From Lolium rigidum (Eukaryota; Streptophyta; Magnoliopsida; Poales; Poaceae): DNA of 64,000 nt. Of this stretch, positions 32,434 to 43,353 are shown one piece after another. Within the stretch, counting starts at the first letter, position 1; the number at the start of each line of letters is the position of its first letter. Position numbers and translations under genes: made by a program. The DNA lies in contig NC_061514.1 of NCBI RefSeq assembly GCF_022539505.1, positions 35,989,769-36,053,768 on the forward strand, in the 5' to 3' direction. Under the pieces are notes generated by a model. That model had not been told where the DNA came from. It was given only the letters and a program-made list of their open reading frames with translations, and did not search any database.

Positions 32434-33936
32434 CTATTTACAAATTACTTTGGTACGTGGATTCAGCCGCCATGATCTTAGCTCAGTTGCAATAGCATTC
32501 TTGTGTGGATAAAGTCGAGCGGCTAACGTAACCGAGAGTTCCTCCAACGCTGCAGCCCTAGATAGCAGAAACCTTGCAAGCATCTTCTCAAGTGGCAGTC
32601 CTTGATAGCTTTGAATGTTGATTCTTCTCACCTTGTGATCCAAGCACCCGACGTGCATCTTCCACAAAGTTGCTGGCATTCGGCCACTACACTTGACGCC
32701 GTTGTTGTTGTTGGCACGGCGGCTGTCCTCTGTCGTCTCTGTATCTGATTCGTCGGAGTCGGACAAATCCAGCGAAATCTTCTTGTTTGGTGGTGGTTCT
32801 GGATCGTGTGGATGATCAAGAGGCAACAGCGAGAGTACTTCCAGGTTGCGGGTATTGAGAAGCAAGGCGGCGACAGAGCGGATGGCGTGGTCGGTGGGCA
32901 AGCAGCCCTGTAGGCCCAGCTGCCTGAGGCTGGGTAGGCCGCGCAGGACGCTGGTGAGCAAGCTGCTGTAGTAAGCCATTGATGGGCACAAGGAAAGGTC
33001 GAGGTACGTCAGGTTTTTGCACCGGCCAACGAGCGCCGTGATCGGGGCAACGTCCCGTGGTCCTAGTCCGGAGAGGTTGTCGCAGATTTCGATCCTCACC
33101 GCGACTACTCCTTGGTAGTCCGCCGCCGTGATGAAGCAGGACGGCCCGGAACGAGGAAGACGGCCCTTGTAGTGCAGCGAGCGGAGACAGGTGGTTTGCA
33201 GCTTGACGCCGGCGGCATTGTTGCAGCGGATCATGGCGAAGCTCCGAAGGCAGCGGCTGGTGACCAGGATCTCCTCATCGATGCTGGGGCAGTCCTCGAG
33301 CGTGAGGTTGGCGAGGCGGGGGCAGCTCGAGAGCAGCTGCTGCAGCATCCCGCCTTGGCCTTCGTCGGTGACCCTCGTGAGGCAGAGCGTCTCCAGCGAC
33401 GCCATGTCCAAGCAGCTTCCCGGCAGATTTAGGGTCCAGTTGGTGAGGCGCAGGCGGCGGAGCGCGCGGCAACGGAAGATCTGGGGCGGCGTGAAGTAGT
33501 AGTAGCACTTGTTGGTTTCGTGATCGAGTTCGCCGCGCGTGGAAGCAGGCCCGTTGTTGTTCCTGTGCGTGAGGTCGAGGTCCTCGAGGCCGGAGGTGAC
33601 GGCGGTGTCGATCCACTGGTCCATGTGGTCGCCGCCGTCCACCACGGCGAGGCGCAAGGCGCGGATCGGCGTGGCCGGTCCCTTGCAGAGGATGGCGCTG
33701 GCCACCTGGTAGTCGAAGCAGACCTTGATGTCGCCGAACCTGTCGCACCACCGGCCTGTCTGCTTGGTGTCGACGAGGTCGACGACGGGGACCCCCTCGT
33801 AGACGTCGCGCCACCGGCGGGAGAGCACGCTGGTGCGTACGGCCTCGACGGACGTGAGGTTGGAGAGGACGTGCTCCAGCGCCCTGTCGGGTAGAGCGCT
33901 CAGCCGGTCGCCTCCCTGCCGGTGCGACGCCGCCAT
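32434..33936 (-). CDS. F-box protein 3 (single exon)
   Basis: Predicted SCF substrate receptor of 500 residues on the minus strand. The F-box is at about residues 10-54 (DRLSALPDRALEHVLSNLTS, then SRRWRDVY). Degenerate LRRs follow (LEDLDLTH, LRRLRLTNWTL, LANLTLEDCP, LTYLDLSLCP, LRQLGLQGC). An acidic/Ser-rich insert lies near residues 387-412 (DLSDSDESDTETTED) and the C-terminus is basic. The start follows an in-frame F-box by nine residues and no upstream alternative is better. The frame is intact. It converges on the duplicated 3' part of F-box gene 2, whose flank ends ~20 bases beyond this stop, so its 3' UTR probably lies in duplicated sequence. It is clearly related to but distinct from F-box protein 2. 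The substrate is unknown. Confidence 0.87.
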   Translation of the reverse strand: MAASHRQGGDRLSALPDRALEHVLSNLTSVEAVRTSVLSRRWRDVYEGVPVVDLVDTKQTGRWCDRFGDIKVCFDYQVASAILCKGPATPIRALRLAVVDGGDHMDQWIDTAVTSGLEDLDLTHRNNNGPASTRGELDHETNKCYYYFTPPQIFRCRALRRLRLTNWTLNLPGSCLDMASLETLCLTRVTDEGQGGMLQQLLSSCPRLANLTLEDCPSIDEEILVTSRCLRSFAMIRCNNAAGVKLQTTCLRSLHYKGRLPRSGPSCFITAADYQGVVAVRIEICDNLSGLGPRDVAPITALVGRCKNLTYLDLSLCPSMAYYSSLLTSVLRGLPSLRQLGLQGCLPTDHAIRSVAALLLNTRNLEVLSLLPLDHPHDPEPPPNKKISLDLSDSDESDTETTEDSRRANNNNGVKCSGRMPATLWKMHVGCLDHKVRRINIQSYQGLPLEKMLARFLLSRAAALEELSVTLAARLYPHKNAIATELRSWRLNPRTKVICK

Positions 33937-34112
33937 CTTCGTCGATACCTGCCTAGCTAGACGCGTACGTAAAGCGATCTATAAGCCCTCTGTTGCCGAG
34001 TTGTAGACCATATCCGTAGGACTAATAAATATCTGCTGATTCATATATAGTCGGTTGCGGTGCAAACTTATCTGCTGATTACCATAAAAGTATCAGACCA
34101 ACCATTGTTCTG
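33937..34112. other. Upstream region of F-box gene 3
   Basis: Short spacer between F-box gene 3 and a small open frame. No clear promoter motif is seen. Confidence 0.3.
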
Positions 34113-34394
34113 GTGTTGGTACTCTTGCCGATGTTGTATGACTGCTTTAATGGTTGCGTGCGTGCACACAGCTTTGGCATTGCGGCTCAAAAAATTACGG
34201 GAGAACTTTTATCGGTATCTGCAGGTTTATGGTTCGTTATCTATCTTTGGCTGCCTTCAGAAGAGTACAAGATTATGTTCCGGAAGAAGAAAGAAATTGA
34301 AAACCTCAAAAATATGTTACTATCTTTTAGACTTTATTTTGTAATCGTTGGAGTCAGTTCATGTATCTCTACCATGTACTATTTGTTGCTATGA
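34113..34394 (+). CDS. Small hypothetical membrane-type protein (93 aa), doubtful
   Basis: I do not recognise this frame. It has two hydrophobic stretches (LLSVSAGLWFVIYLWL about residues 32-47 and LYFVIVGVSSCIS near the C-terminus) separated by a Lys/Glu-rich segment (FRKKKEIENLKN). A run of 12 A follows about 20 bases after the stop, which could be the tail of a retroposed transcript. No promoter is evident. It may be a chance frame in a retrocopy. Confidence 0.2.
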   Translation: MLVLLPMLYDCFNGCVRAHSFGIAAQKITGELLSVSAGLWFVIYLWLPSEEYKIMFRKKKEIENLKNMLLSFRLYFVIVGVSSCISTMYYLLL

Positions 34395-34528
34395 ATATAT
34401 GTGGTATTGATTGTAAAAAAAAAAACCTCTTCCGTGACATCTCCTGAAAACCAGGAAAACAAACTGATGGCTCTCGATCGTTCCTCCCTCCCTCCCTGCT
34501 CTCGATCGTTCCTCCCTCCCTCCCCACG

Positions 34529-35019
34529 ATGACAACGTCGCTAGCGGCTGCCATGGACGCCTCTCTGACGGAAAAACTCACACTAGCCAAATACATGTAC
34601 TGGAAGGCACAGGTTCTGCCGGCTGTGCGCGGCGCTGAGGCCATGGGGCTGCTCGACGGCACCGCCCTGCACCCGCGAAAACCATGGAGGGCTAAAGACT
34701 CGGAGAAGGAAAAAATCTCGATTCTCAATCTGTCCTATGGGGTCTGGATCGCACGGGATCAACAACTCGTGAGTTTCCTCTTCAAGTCCATCTCGCCCGA
34801 TCTCCTTGGCGAGATCCTTAGCTTGGTGCACGCCTCCGAGATCTGGGCTGCCATCACCCGCAAGTTCTCGGCCCAGGTGACGGTGCGGCTGGGGTCTCTC
34901 ACTGCTGCCCTCATCAACACCAAGAAACGTGACCTCTCCGCCGACGCCTACATCACCAAGAAGAAAGGGCTCATCGCCGAGCTTGTGTCCGCGGGTCGCA
35001 TCGTCACCGACACCAAATT
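34529..35019 (+). pseudogene. Copia-type gag N-terminal fragment, cut by CACTA C
   Basis: The frame encodes KYMYWKAQVLPAVRGAE, GLLDGTALHPRKPW, SEIWAAITRKFS and a Lys-rich helix, the order of the UBN2/retrotran_gag region of Ty1/copia polyproteins. The frame stays open from the ATG at 34,529 to the CACTA terminus at 35,020. No LTR, primer-binding site or pol is visible upstream. It could be a decayed element or a gag-derived host gene fragment. The rest would lie beyond the CACTA. Confidence 0.7.
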
Positions 35020-35948
35020 CACTACTAGGAAAAAGCTTATAGGTGGAGGCAAAACGTGCCGGCGCACCACCTAGGACGTGCGCCGGTGGAAAGTGTTGCC
35101 GGCGCACCAGGAAGACGCCGCACCGGCGATGCAGGCATACTGCCGGCGCACCTCCGGAGAAGACGCGCCGGGGAAAATTCCTGGCATGGGCTCGGCCGAT
35201 TCGGGCCAGGCCCAGGAAACGCTGTCGGCGCACCAGCCCAGGAGCGCGCCGGCAATAATTTGCTGTTGCCGGCGCGCTCCTGGGCTGGTGCGCCGGCAGT
35301 GTTTCCTGGGCCTGGCCCGGAGCAACTATAGCCGGATGGGGCATATATTGCCGGCGCACCATGGTCCAGGTGCGCCGGCAATAACCTGGGAGTTATTTCA
35401 GCCACCAACCAGCACTCACTCACACACTCACTACACTCCACTTCTCCACACAACCCGAGCCTTCTCCCAACCCAGCTCATTTTTGCCTATTCATATCCCC
35501 AATTTAGCTAATTTGACCAAACAAAATCATATTTTTTGAGCAAATCTTCCCTTCCTACATGCATCTCCCACATCCCCCTATGTAGATCTAGATCTACTAT
35601 CCCGCGTTGACCGCTCAATCTAGATCTAGATCTAGAAAGTCGGCTTCCATACACCGTGGTAGCGGCGCGACGTCTCGATCTCGTTGACGAATATATCAAA
35701 CAAATAGGTGATTAATGAACAAATTGAGGAATGAAATCGACTTATGTTGGACATTTGAAGCAAAGCTCTCGTGTGTGGCATATATATATGTTGTGCTTGT
35801 GCTTGTGTGTGTTGGCGTTGAAAATGAGTTGCCAACGTTGCGCCGAAATGTTGATTCTTTAAGTTTCCGTTTCGGCACATTTCTCGCGCTCCTATGTCCT
35901 ACCGTGTAGGAAGGTCATGCCGAAATTTTCCGTGAAAACTACCGACGG

Positions 35949-38900
35949 ATGCATGGTTCTAATGAATTATGTAATCTTACCATGCAGGCGATAATGGTTA
36001 TCGAGATGAGTGAAAGCATCGTGATGAGATATACGAAACACGCGATCATCGACATGTATGAAAATAACCGCACGGAGGTATTGTGTCCGTGCCGGAGATG
36101 CAAACGAGGGAAATGGTTTGACCCGTATTCGGGCAAATTGCAGGGGCACCTGCTCACTAATGGTTTCATGCATGGACACACTCAATGGATGAGTGATGAT
36201 GGCGCGGAGGTCAATGGGGCGACGGCGGCAGGTGGTAAAAATGGCCGGCAAGAAGGAGGGCATCATGATATTGATGACGATGAAGAGTTTGTCGCACATG
36301 ACGATAACCTTGACGACGACAATAACCTTGACGACGACAATAACCTTGACGACGACGAAGAGGTGCCGCTAGCTTCGGTCGTGCGGGACCCTCATCTTCA
36401 AGATCCGCTTCTCGAAAAGACGAAAGGCGCCAAGCGGAAATCAAAGCTTGAGCAACTCGAGATAGACTCGAATACTCCGTTGTACGACTCAGGTCGCGGG
36501 TTGGGGGAGTCTCGCTTGAGAGTAGCTCTCGATGTGCTGCAGATGAAGGTGAAACACGGATGGACGGACACAAGCGTCGACGACATCCTCGGAATACGTG
36601 AAAGATCTCCTTCCTGCCGGGAACACGTGTCCTGGTAGTCTAGCCGAGGCCAAGAGAATCACGTGCCCTCTCGACTTACCCCACGAAAAGTATCACGCCT
36701 GCATCAACGACTGTATCATGTATCGCAAGGAGCACATGGACAAGACCAAATGTCCCGTGTGTGAAGCTGAACGGTACAAGAAAGGGAAGAAGAAAGCTCC
36801 TCGGAAAGTTGTGTGGTACTTCCCTCTCGCCCCCGGCTTCAACGTTCTACGCGGACCGCAAGGAAGCAAAGCTCATGCGGCGGCACGCAGAAAGAAAGGA
36901 GGCGGTGTTGAATGATAAAGAGCGGATTGAGCACCCGAGTCTTGACGCACCCTTCGGATGCAAGCCAGTGGAAAGCATTAGACAATGAATTCGGAAGTTT
37001 GGGGAAGATCCCAGAAACATCAGGTTGGGTGCGAGCACGGACGGATTCAATCCGTTCGGAAACCAGAGCAGCACACATAGCACATGGCCCGTGTTTGTAT
37101 GGATCTACAACCTCCCGCCCTGGCTGTGCATGAAGAGGAAGTACATACGGATGAGTATGCTAATTCAAGGGCCGACACAGCCAGGAAACGATATCAACAT
37201 GTATCTCGAACTATTAAAGGAGGAGCTTGAAACGTTGTGGGCGGAGGAAGGGGTAGATACATGGGACGCCGTCGCGGAATAATATTTCCCTTTGAGAGCC
37301 GCGTTGATCACGACGGTGCAGGACTACCTCGGATACGGTTACATTTCGTGCCAGGTGTGCCATGGACACAAGGCATGTGTCGAGTGCATGGAAGAGACGA
37401 TGTTTTTGCAGCTTTGTAAGGATCCGGCTCTTCGAAAACAGTTTACATGGGGCATCGAAGGTGGCTATAGAAGACTCGACCCGTGGAGAAAGCGTGGAGA
37501 TCCGTTCGATGGTACAAATGAACCCCGAGGACCTCCACGTAAGAAGAGCGGCGAAGAGATCGATACATTACTGAAAGGTTGGAAGGAGTGCCCTGCACCG
37601 GGAAAGATTCGTCAAAAGCCTGGAGAGAAGAAGAAGAAAAAGGAAACGACGCCGCTCATTGGTGTATGGAAAAGGAGGTCCGTGTTTTGGGACTTGCCGT
37701 ACTTGGAAAATTCTCGATACACCTCACTGCCTTGATGTCATGCATATTACAAAGAACGTGTGCGAGAGCTTGCTTGGCACTCTTCTCAACATGCCGGACC
37801 GGACCAAAGATGGGCTGAAAGCAAGACATGACCTGAAAGTTTTGGGCATCAGGGAAGAGCTTCAGATCCCGCCGGCCCAAGAGGGACGAGTCGGAGGAGG
37901 AGGCGGACGGCGGTCGAAGCGCAAAAGGATTAAGCAGCCGGACTATTACTTGTCCCCCTCCCTGCTTCACTTTTAGTCCGGCCGAGGTCGATCAATTTTT
38001 CAATTGCCTTCTAGGAGTCGAGTGCCCTTCGGTTACTCCGGGCTAATAAGCGGATACATGGACCCCAAGAAACAAAACTTCAGCGGCATGAAGTCTCATG
38101 ACTTGTCATGTGATGATGACGCAGATTCTTCCGGTTGCAATCCGAGGTATAATGGATGACCATGTCCGTGCAACGCTGATCGGGCTCCGTAACTTCTTCG
38201 ACGTCATAACTCGGAAGTCGATAAGCATGAAGAAACTCGCAAGGCTCCAGGAAGAGATCGTGGTGATCCTATGTGAGCTTGAGATGTACTTCCCGCTCTG
38301 CATTCTTTGACGTGATGGTCCATCTGTTGGTCCATATCATGGATGATATCGTCGGTCTAGGGCCGGCATTCTTACACAACATGATGTCGTTTGAAAGAAT
38401 GAATGGGGTCATTAAAGGATACGTTCGTAACGAGGTCACATCCGGATGGAAGCATCGTACGAGGCTGGCTCACCGAAGAGTGCATATCTTTCTCGCACGA
38501 ATTATCTAGACATCGAGGACCCTGTTGGTTTGCCTCAAAACAAGCACCTCCGCAGGTTCGAGGGAGTAGGCCACAAAAATGGAAGGAAGGAACCGCACGT
38601 GCACATGTCCGGTCGGACTTCCGACTTTGACGAGGCCAACTTAGTAGCGCTACAACACATTGACTTGATCGATCCTTAGTTGAAAGAGCACAAAACCATG
38701 ATAGAGAACAGTGGCAAGCCGATGATGACGGAAGCAGAAATATACAGAGAGCACAACTCCTCTTTCGCGCGCTGGTTCAAAGACCACATTGATGCTAATC
38801 CCCCACCAACGGATTCTGACAAGGATAAACTAGTATTGGCCTTGTCACATGGCCCGCGCCCAATATCATGACTTACCAAGCGTACGATATCAACGGGTAC

Positions 38901-39535
38901 ACATTCTACACGGAAGAAAAAGACAAGAACAGTGTTTACCGTAACTCGGGGTAACGATGGATTCTGGACGGGTGACGTAAAGACTAGATACTACGGAAGA
39001 ATCGAGGAAATGCTGGGAGCTTAGCTACGCTCGGGGAGAAAGTGCCGATGTTCCGTATCGGATGGGCTAAGAGCGCCGAAAAGAAGACCGGTATTTCACC
39101 ACCATGTTTCTACCCGAAGCCAACAAATCAAAGTCCACGAACGCCACCGCGCAGAATGAGCCATGGGTGCCGGCGGAACACGTGCACCAATGCTTCTTCA
39201 TAACCGACCCATCCAGGCCTAGCCGTGTTATCGTGAGGAGAGGCAAGAGGACCATCGTCGGAATGGATGGAGTCGCCAACGAGGAAGACTTCGAAGGACA
39301 AGTCGGAGACCCAATGATGGAAGAATCCGAGGACGAAGACACAACATACACCACAAGAAGAAGCGAGGACCACGCTACCGAGGTCGGGTCGACCCTTCAA
39401 AAGAAGAAGTCACGACACGGGGCTAAATTATTCAACGACGAGCAAGAAAAGCAAGAAGAAAGCGAAACACTCTTCTCAATCGATGATGTAAAACTTTATT
39501 TGCAATCTATAACTCATATTTTGTGTAGTTCATAA
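35949..39535 (+). pseudogene. TNP2-type transposase of CACTA C, heavily frameshifted
   Basis: Fragments of one protein occur in changing frames. The transposase-associated domain comes first (35,949-36,638; ENNRTEVLCPCRRCKRGKWF). The transposase_21 region follows (36,650-37,740; YHACINDCIMYRKEHMDKTK, TDGFNPFG, FPLAPGFNVL, CQVCHGHKACVEC). Then come DUF4218-like (38,098-38,510; MTQILPVAIRGIM, MMSFERMNGVIKGYVRN) and DUF4216-like segments (38,880-39,120). At least eight frame changes or stops separate them, so it is dead. A 21-base minisatellite at 36,304-36,366 repeats DDDNNL in the N-terminal acidic part. Confidence 0.85.
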
Positions 39536-42183
39536 CTACTCATATGGTCATGGCCAATATTTTATGTATGACTAATTAATATTGTGTTGGTCAATATTTT
39601 GTGTATGTATATATAACTCATATATATATATATATATCTTCATGTTTTTACATAACTCATGCATATTGCTTTATTATTATCTTGAAAAGATAAGAAAAAT
39701 AAAATAGTACAGTATTTGGGGTAAAGAAAAGAAACATACAATAAAGAGAAAAGAAAGAAATAAATAAATAAACATGTCCCACATCCTTATTGCATACTGC
39801 TAAACACATGTCCCAGGTTACAGCTGTGCCAGGCTTATTGCCGGCGCACCAGGCTTATTAATTCGCAGGGGGTATACTTGTCCCCGGTGAACCAGGTATG
39901 TGGTGCGCCGGCAATAAGCCTGGCAACCAGCTGTAATTAGGACTTAACCGTTTTCTCCCTTCCTTCTCCCCACAGCCACATCTCAACCCCCACCGTCGAG
40001 CGCCGCCGGCCAGATCGAGTTCTGTCGCCACCCCAACTCCCCCTCGAGCGCCGCCGTTCTGCCCCGCCACCGTCCTCCACCATCCCCTCGACCATCCCCC
40101 ACCACCTGCCCCGTACGCCGCCGCGGAAGACCCGTGGAGAAGGAGGAGCCGCGCGCCATTGGAGAAGAAGGTTGCCCGCGCGCGTACTCGAGGGGACGTC
40201 GGCGCCGCCGTTGGAGAAGAAGTCGCCAACCACGGTGAGCTTCCTTCTCCCCTTCCCTCTTCCCTTCCCTCTCCCCTTTCCTCCCCCTTCCCTCTCTCGT
40301 TTAGGGTTCTTCCTCATCTTCCGGTGACCCAAGCCACCAACATGAATTGCTAGATGCTCTCTGGTTAGGGTTCTTCCTCGTCTCCGGTTAATTGCTAGGG
40401 TTAAAGAATGGCATCAGTATATCATGGATGATTACCTTTGGTTAACATTGCAAGAATGGCATCAGTAAAATTTAATTCGTGTTTAATACCACTGGTTCAT
40501 TTAGCTAAAATGCAAGAATGGCATCGGTAAAATTTAATTCATAGTTCATACCCTGGTTCATGGATGATTACCTTTGGTTAACATTGCAAGAAATGCAAAT
40601 TTTAGCAATTCTCCGGTTTAAAATGAATGATGAAATGATGTTAGCAATTCTCTGGTTCATAAAAAGAACAAGTGTTCTCTGGTTTGAAAAAAGAAAAGAA
40701 AATGAATTTGTTATCTGGTTTGAAATTTAGTTCATTTAGCTAGGCTCCTATTGTTTTATATATTGATCAAAATAAAATGACCCCGGGTAGAGAGCTTCAC
40801 TATGAGGATTACAATGTAAATGCTACTGGTGGTATTTAGTTCATATAGTTTTGCATTGCATTGCATTCATATGTAAAATGACCCCTGGTTGCATTGCATT
40901 GCATTCATATAGTTCTCTGGTTTAAAAATTTAGTAGGTTTAGTTAATAAAATTTGCTAGCAGTACATGGTTCATTTAAATGAAATGAACACTAGTTGGCA
41001 GTAGCAAATGCTACTACTGGTTTAGCTACTGGTTTAAAATTAAAATGTTGCTTAGTTCATGTTTCTTAGGTATTTAGTTCATTAGGTGGAGTTCATTGCT
41101 TGGTTAGTATTTAGGGTTTCAATTTATATTTACTAAATGCTTTATATACTAAATGCTTCGGTTTGCTTCTGGTTGAGATGGAAATGCAAAATGCAGTAGC
41201 TAGCTAGGTTCATTTAGTTGATTTATGTTGGTTTACACATTCTTGATTCATGTTTATTAAATTTTTAGGGTTCATATATAGCAAGAATGCATTCTCTGGT
41301 TCATTTAAATGCCTAATTAAATGCATTCTCTAGTTCATGCTAATAACAAAAATGCTGCCATAAATTGCTACTGGTTAAAAATGCTCAATTGTTTGGTTCA
41401 AAATTCTCATGCATGCTCACTGGTTGTAAATAAATTTGGTTCAAAATGAAAATGCATCATTACCTACTGCCAAAAAAAGAAAATGAAATAGGGGTTTGGT
41501 TCAAAATTGATTTTACTTGCAGTAGCTAAAATGAAAATTGATTATGTTTAGTTAATTGGCCAGTGCATGTACAAGGTGAAGGAATGTCACTTTAATTCCA
41601 CTTATTTGTACACCTTTTTCACTCATTTGTATTTATCATAGCATTCATATCATGGATTAGTTTTCTGGACCCCAAGTAATTCCCAGAAGCTTATGTATAT
41701 ATAATGTATTTGGTTTCTCTGTTGGGGGTATATGATTGTGGTGCCCCTGTTTGGATGATTTTATTCATCCACACATATTTTTCTTGCTGTGATAAATTGA
41801 TGACCCATTTACTTGATGTACATGCTTCTCTGGAAATGAATTGGGGTTTTTTATTATAGTGGAAATGCTACTGGTGGTATTTAAATGTTGATGCTATGCT
41901 TGCTGCTGCTGTGCATGTTGCTGTTATGGTTATGGTTATGGTGATGGTTGAGCTAAATGAACATGCTGATTATGGTGATGGTTGAGCTCCGGTGAAAATG
42001 AAGTTGTTATATATATGTTTGCATTTCTCGTTACAGGGATTGAGTTGCTATTGAGTGCCGGAATGTCGATTCATTTCCGTTCCGGCAATTCTAGCACTCG
42101 GCATGACCAATTTTTAGCAAAGGTCATGCCGAATTTTTCCGTCAATTCTAACTCTTTTTCATCTTCTATTAGTGCAAGCCACC
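39536..42183. other. Spacer and intron-like region of CACTA C
   Basis: After the transposase there is an AT stretch, the inverted repeat at 39,829-39,923, a GC-rich promoter-like tract (39,960-40,240) and an AT-rich low-complexity stretch with recurring TGGTTCATTTAG and GCATTGCATTCATAT words. A splice acceptor follows near 42,038 (CTCGTTACAG) and then a leader shared with the transposase gene. No protein is seen. Confidence 0.5.
39829..39923. repeat. Perfect 23-bp inverted repeat with the CACTA C subterminal motif
   Basis: The arms at 39,829-39,851 and 39,901-39,923 contain GGCTTATTGCCGGCGCACCA and its exact complement, separated by 49 bases. It lies between the two genes of the element rather than at its end. 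Confidence 0.9.
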
Positions 42184-42521
42184 ATGGCGTCTCAAGAAGA
42201 ATTAGAGGAGCACTACAATAGGCACTTCTTTAGGACGGAGGAGGATGCCGAGGCCGCTGGTGTTGGCGGCGACGAGAACCATGAGATGGAGGATGACGCT
42301 GGGGGTAGTGCCGACGAGCCAAGCGGCAACGAGGCAAGCGACGCCGCCGGGGTAGTACCTACGCGCCAAGCGGCGACGAGGCAACCGGCGCCGCCGGGGG
42401 TGGCGGCGAGACAAGCGGCGACGATCCTAGCGGCGCCGCCGGGAGTAGTGGCACCGGGACAAGTGGTTCCAAGAGGCCGCGGAAGGCAAGGCGCCAAAAC
42501 ACGGTCGGCACCGGCAGAGAC
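42184..42521 (+). pseudogene. First exon of the TNPA-like gene of CACTA C, cut by an LTR
   Basis: The frame MASQEELEEHYNRHFFRTEE is followed by Gly/Asp-rich and Ala/Thr/Pro repeats and a basic RGRGRQGAKTR stretch, the layout of the start of CACTA second-gene products. The reading frame is open until the LTR junction at 42,522, after which it is lost. Confidence 0.6.
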
Positions 42522-42849
42522 TGTTGACTGCCAAAACCCACCGGCGGGCAGCGGCCTTGTCAACACTGTAGAGCCGGGGGGAGCCTAGAGCTGCGGCTGG
42601 CTGAGACCCCTCCGAGCGACGGCCCGCAATGCTCTTCTGGTCACACGCGGCGTTGCGAGCGTGCAAGGGCGTGCCACCCGACCTATACCCGGTCGTGAAG
42701 GTGATGAGATTGCCTCGCTTAGTTTCCCGCAGGGCATACATGTAAACGTCAAATACGAGCCTCGATCGGCTCTCGGGTTATCCTCGTGAATCGGCTCAAA
42801 GAGCCGATCCACCCATGATCCGTACGGGTGTACGAATACTTGGTGGTCC
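42522..42849 (-). mobile_element. LTR 3' end, minus strand, running into the assembly gap
   Basis: The reverse complement matches, with many differences, the last ~330 bases of the LTR family at 52,909-60,611 (GGATCGGCTCTTTGAGCCGA; GGCACGCCCTTGCACG). It ends CA at 42,522. Because second-gene sequence and not a primer-binding site adjoins it, this is the outer end of a 3' LTR or a solo LTR. The other side is hidden by the gap. Confidence 0.85.
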
Positions 42850-42949
42850 NNNNNNNNNNNNNNNNNNNNNNNNNNNNNNNNNNNNNNNNNNNNNNNNNNN
42901 NNNNNNNNNNNNNNNNNNNNNNNNNNNNNNNNNNNNNNNNNNNNNNNNN
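42850..42949. other. Assembly gap (100 N)
   Basis: Exactly 100 N, the usual placeholder for a gap of unknown size. It separates LTR sequence on the left from CACTA-type sequence on the right, so real sequence is missing here. Confidence 1.
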
Positions 42950-43353
42950 AAATCGGGGGTCAAAAAAATCCAAGAATAGAAAGAATTTTGGTTCATAGAG
43001 GATGACATGCGGGACCCATGATCCTGCATCGTAAACGGCTCGATCGGAGAACGTTGAACGAGATGGCGCGATCGAGAAAAAAACAATGCCGAGAGGCTGC
43101 CATCCGGGCCCTACATCCCTCGGCGGTGCGGATTTGCGTTGACTCGGCCGGCGAACCCGAGAATTCGCGATGCACCACGTCCCGGGCCACCATACGCGAC
43201 GTTTTGGCCGCTTTCGTCGGGCTAGGTGGCCTCAAAAACGAGAAAAAAAAGTTTTGACATGCACCACGGAGGGACCAAAATCGTCGGCCATGGTACACCA
43301 GCAACCACGGCGCGACTTCAACTTCGTCGGCCATAGCAACTTTTCTTGTAGTG
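42950..43353. mobile_element. CACTA end fragment, different family
   Basis: Ends TTTTCTTGTAGTG at 43,353, the reverse complement of CACTACAAGAAAA, a classic CACTA terminus. Subterminal words GTCGGCCATGG and GTCGGCCATAG lie just inside. The terminus differs from CACTACTAGGAAAA of element C, so it is not its partner. The other end is in or beyond the gap. Confidence 0.65.

Larger units (their letters stand above)
35020..42521 (+). mobile_element. CACTA element C, 5' part (3' end not found)
   Basis: The 5' terminus CACTACTAGGAAAAAGC at 35,020 is followed by subterminal repeats TGCCGGCGCACC / GGTGCGCCGGCA (35,053-35,385). Then come a broken transposase (35,949-39,535), another repeat pair (39,829-39,923), a GC-rich tract (39,960-40,240), an AT-rich intron-like stretch to 42,010, and the start of the second gene (42,184). 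It is interrupted at 42,522 by an LTR and then by the assembly gap. No partner terminus of this family is visible. Confidence 0.85.

Noticed and set aside
43341..43353. The terminus at 43,353 as the missing right end of CACTA C
   Set aside because: It reads CACTACAAGAAAA, not CACTACTAGGAAAA, and its subterminal words (GTCGGCCATAG) differ from those of C.
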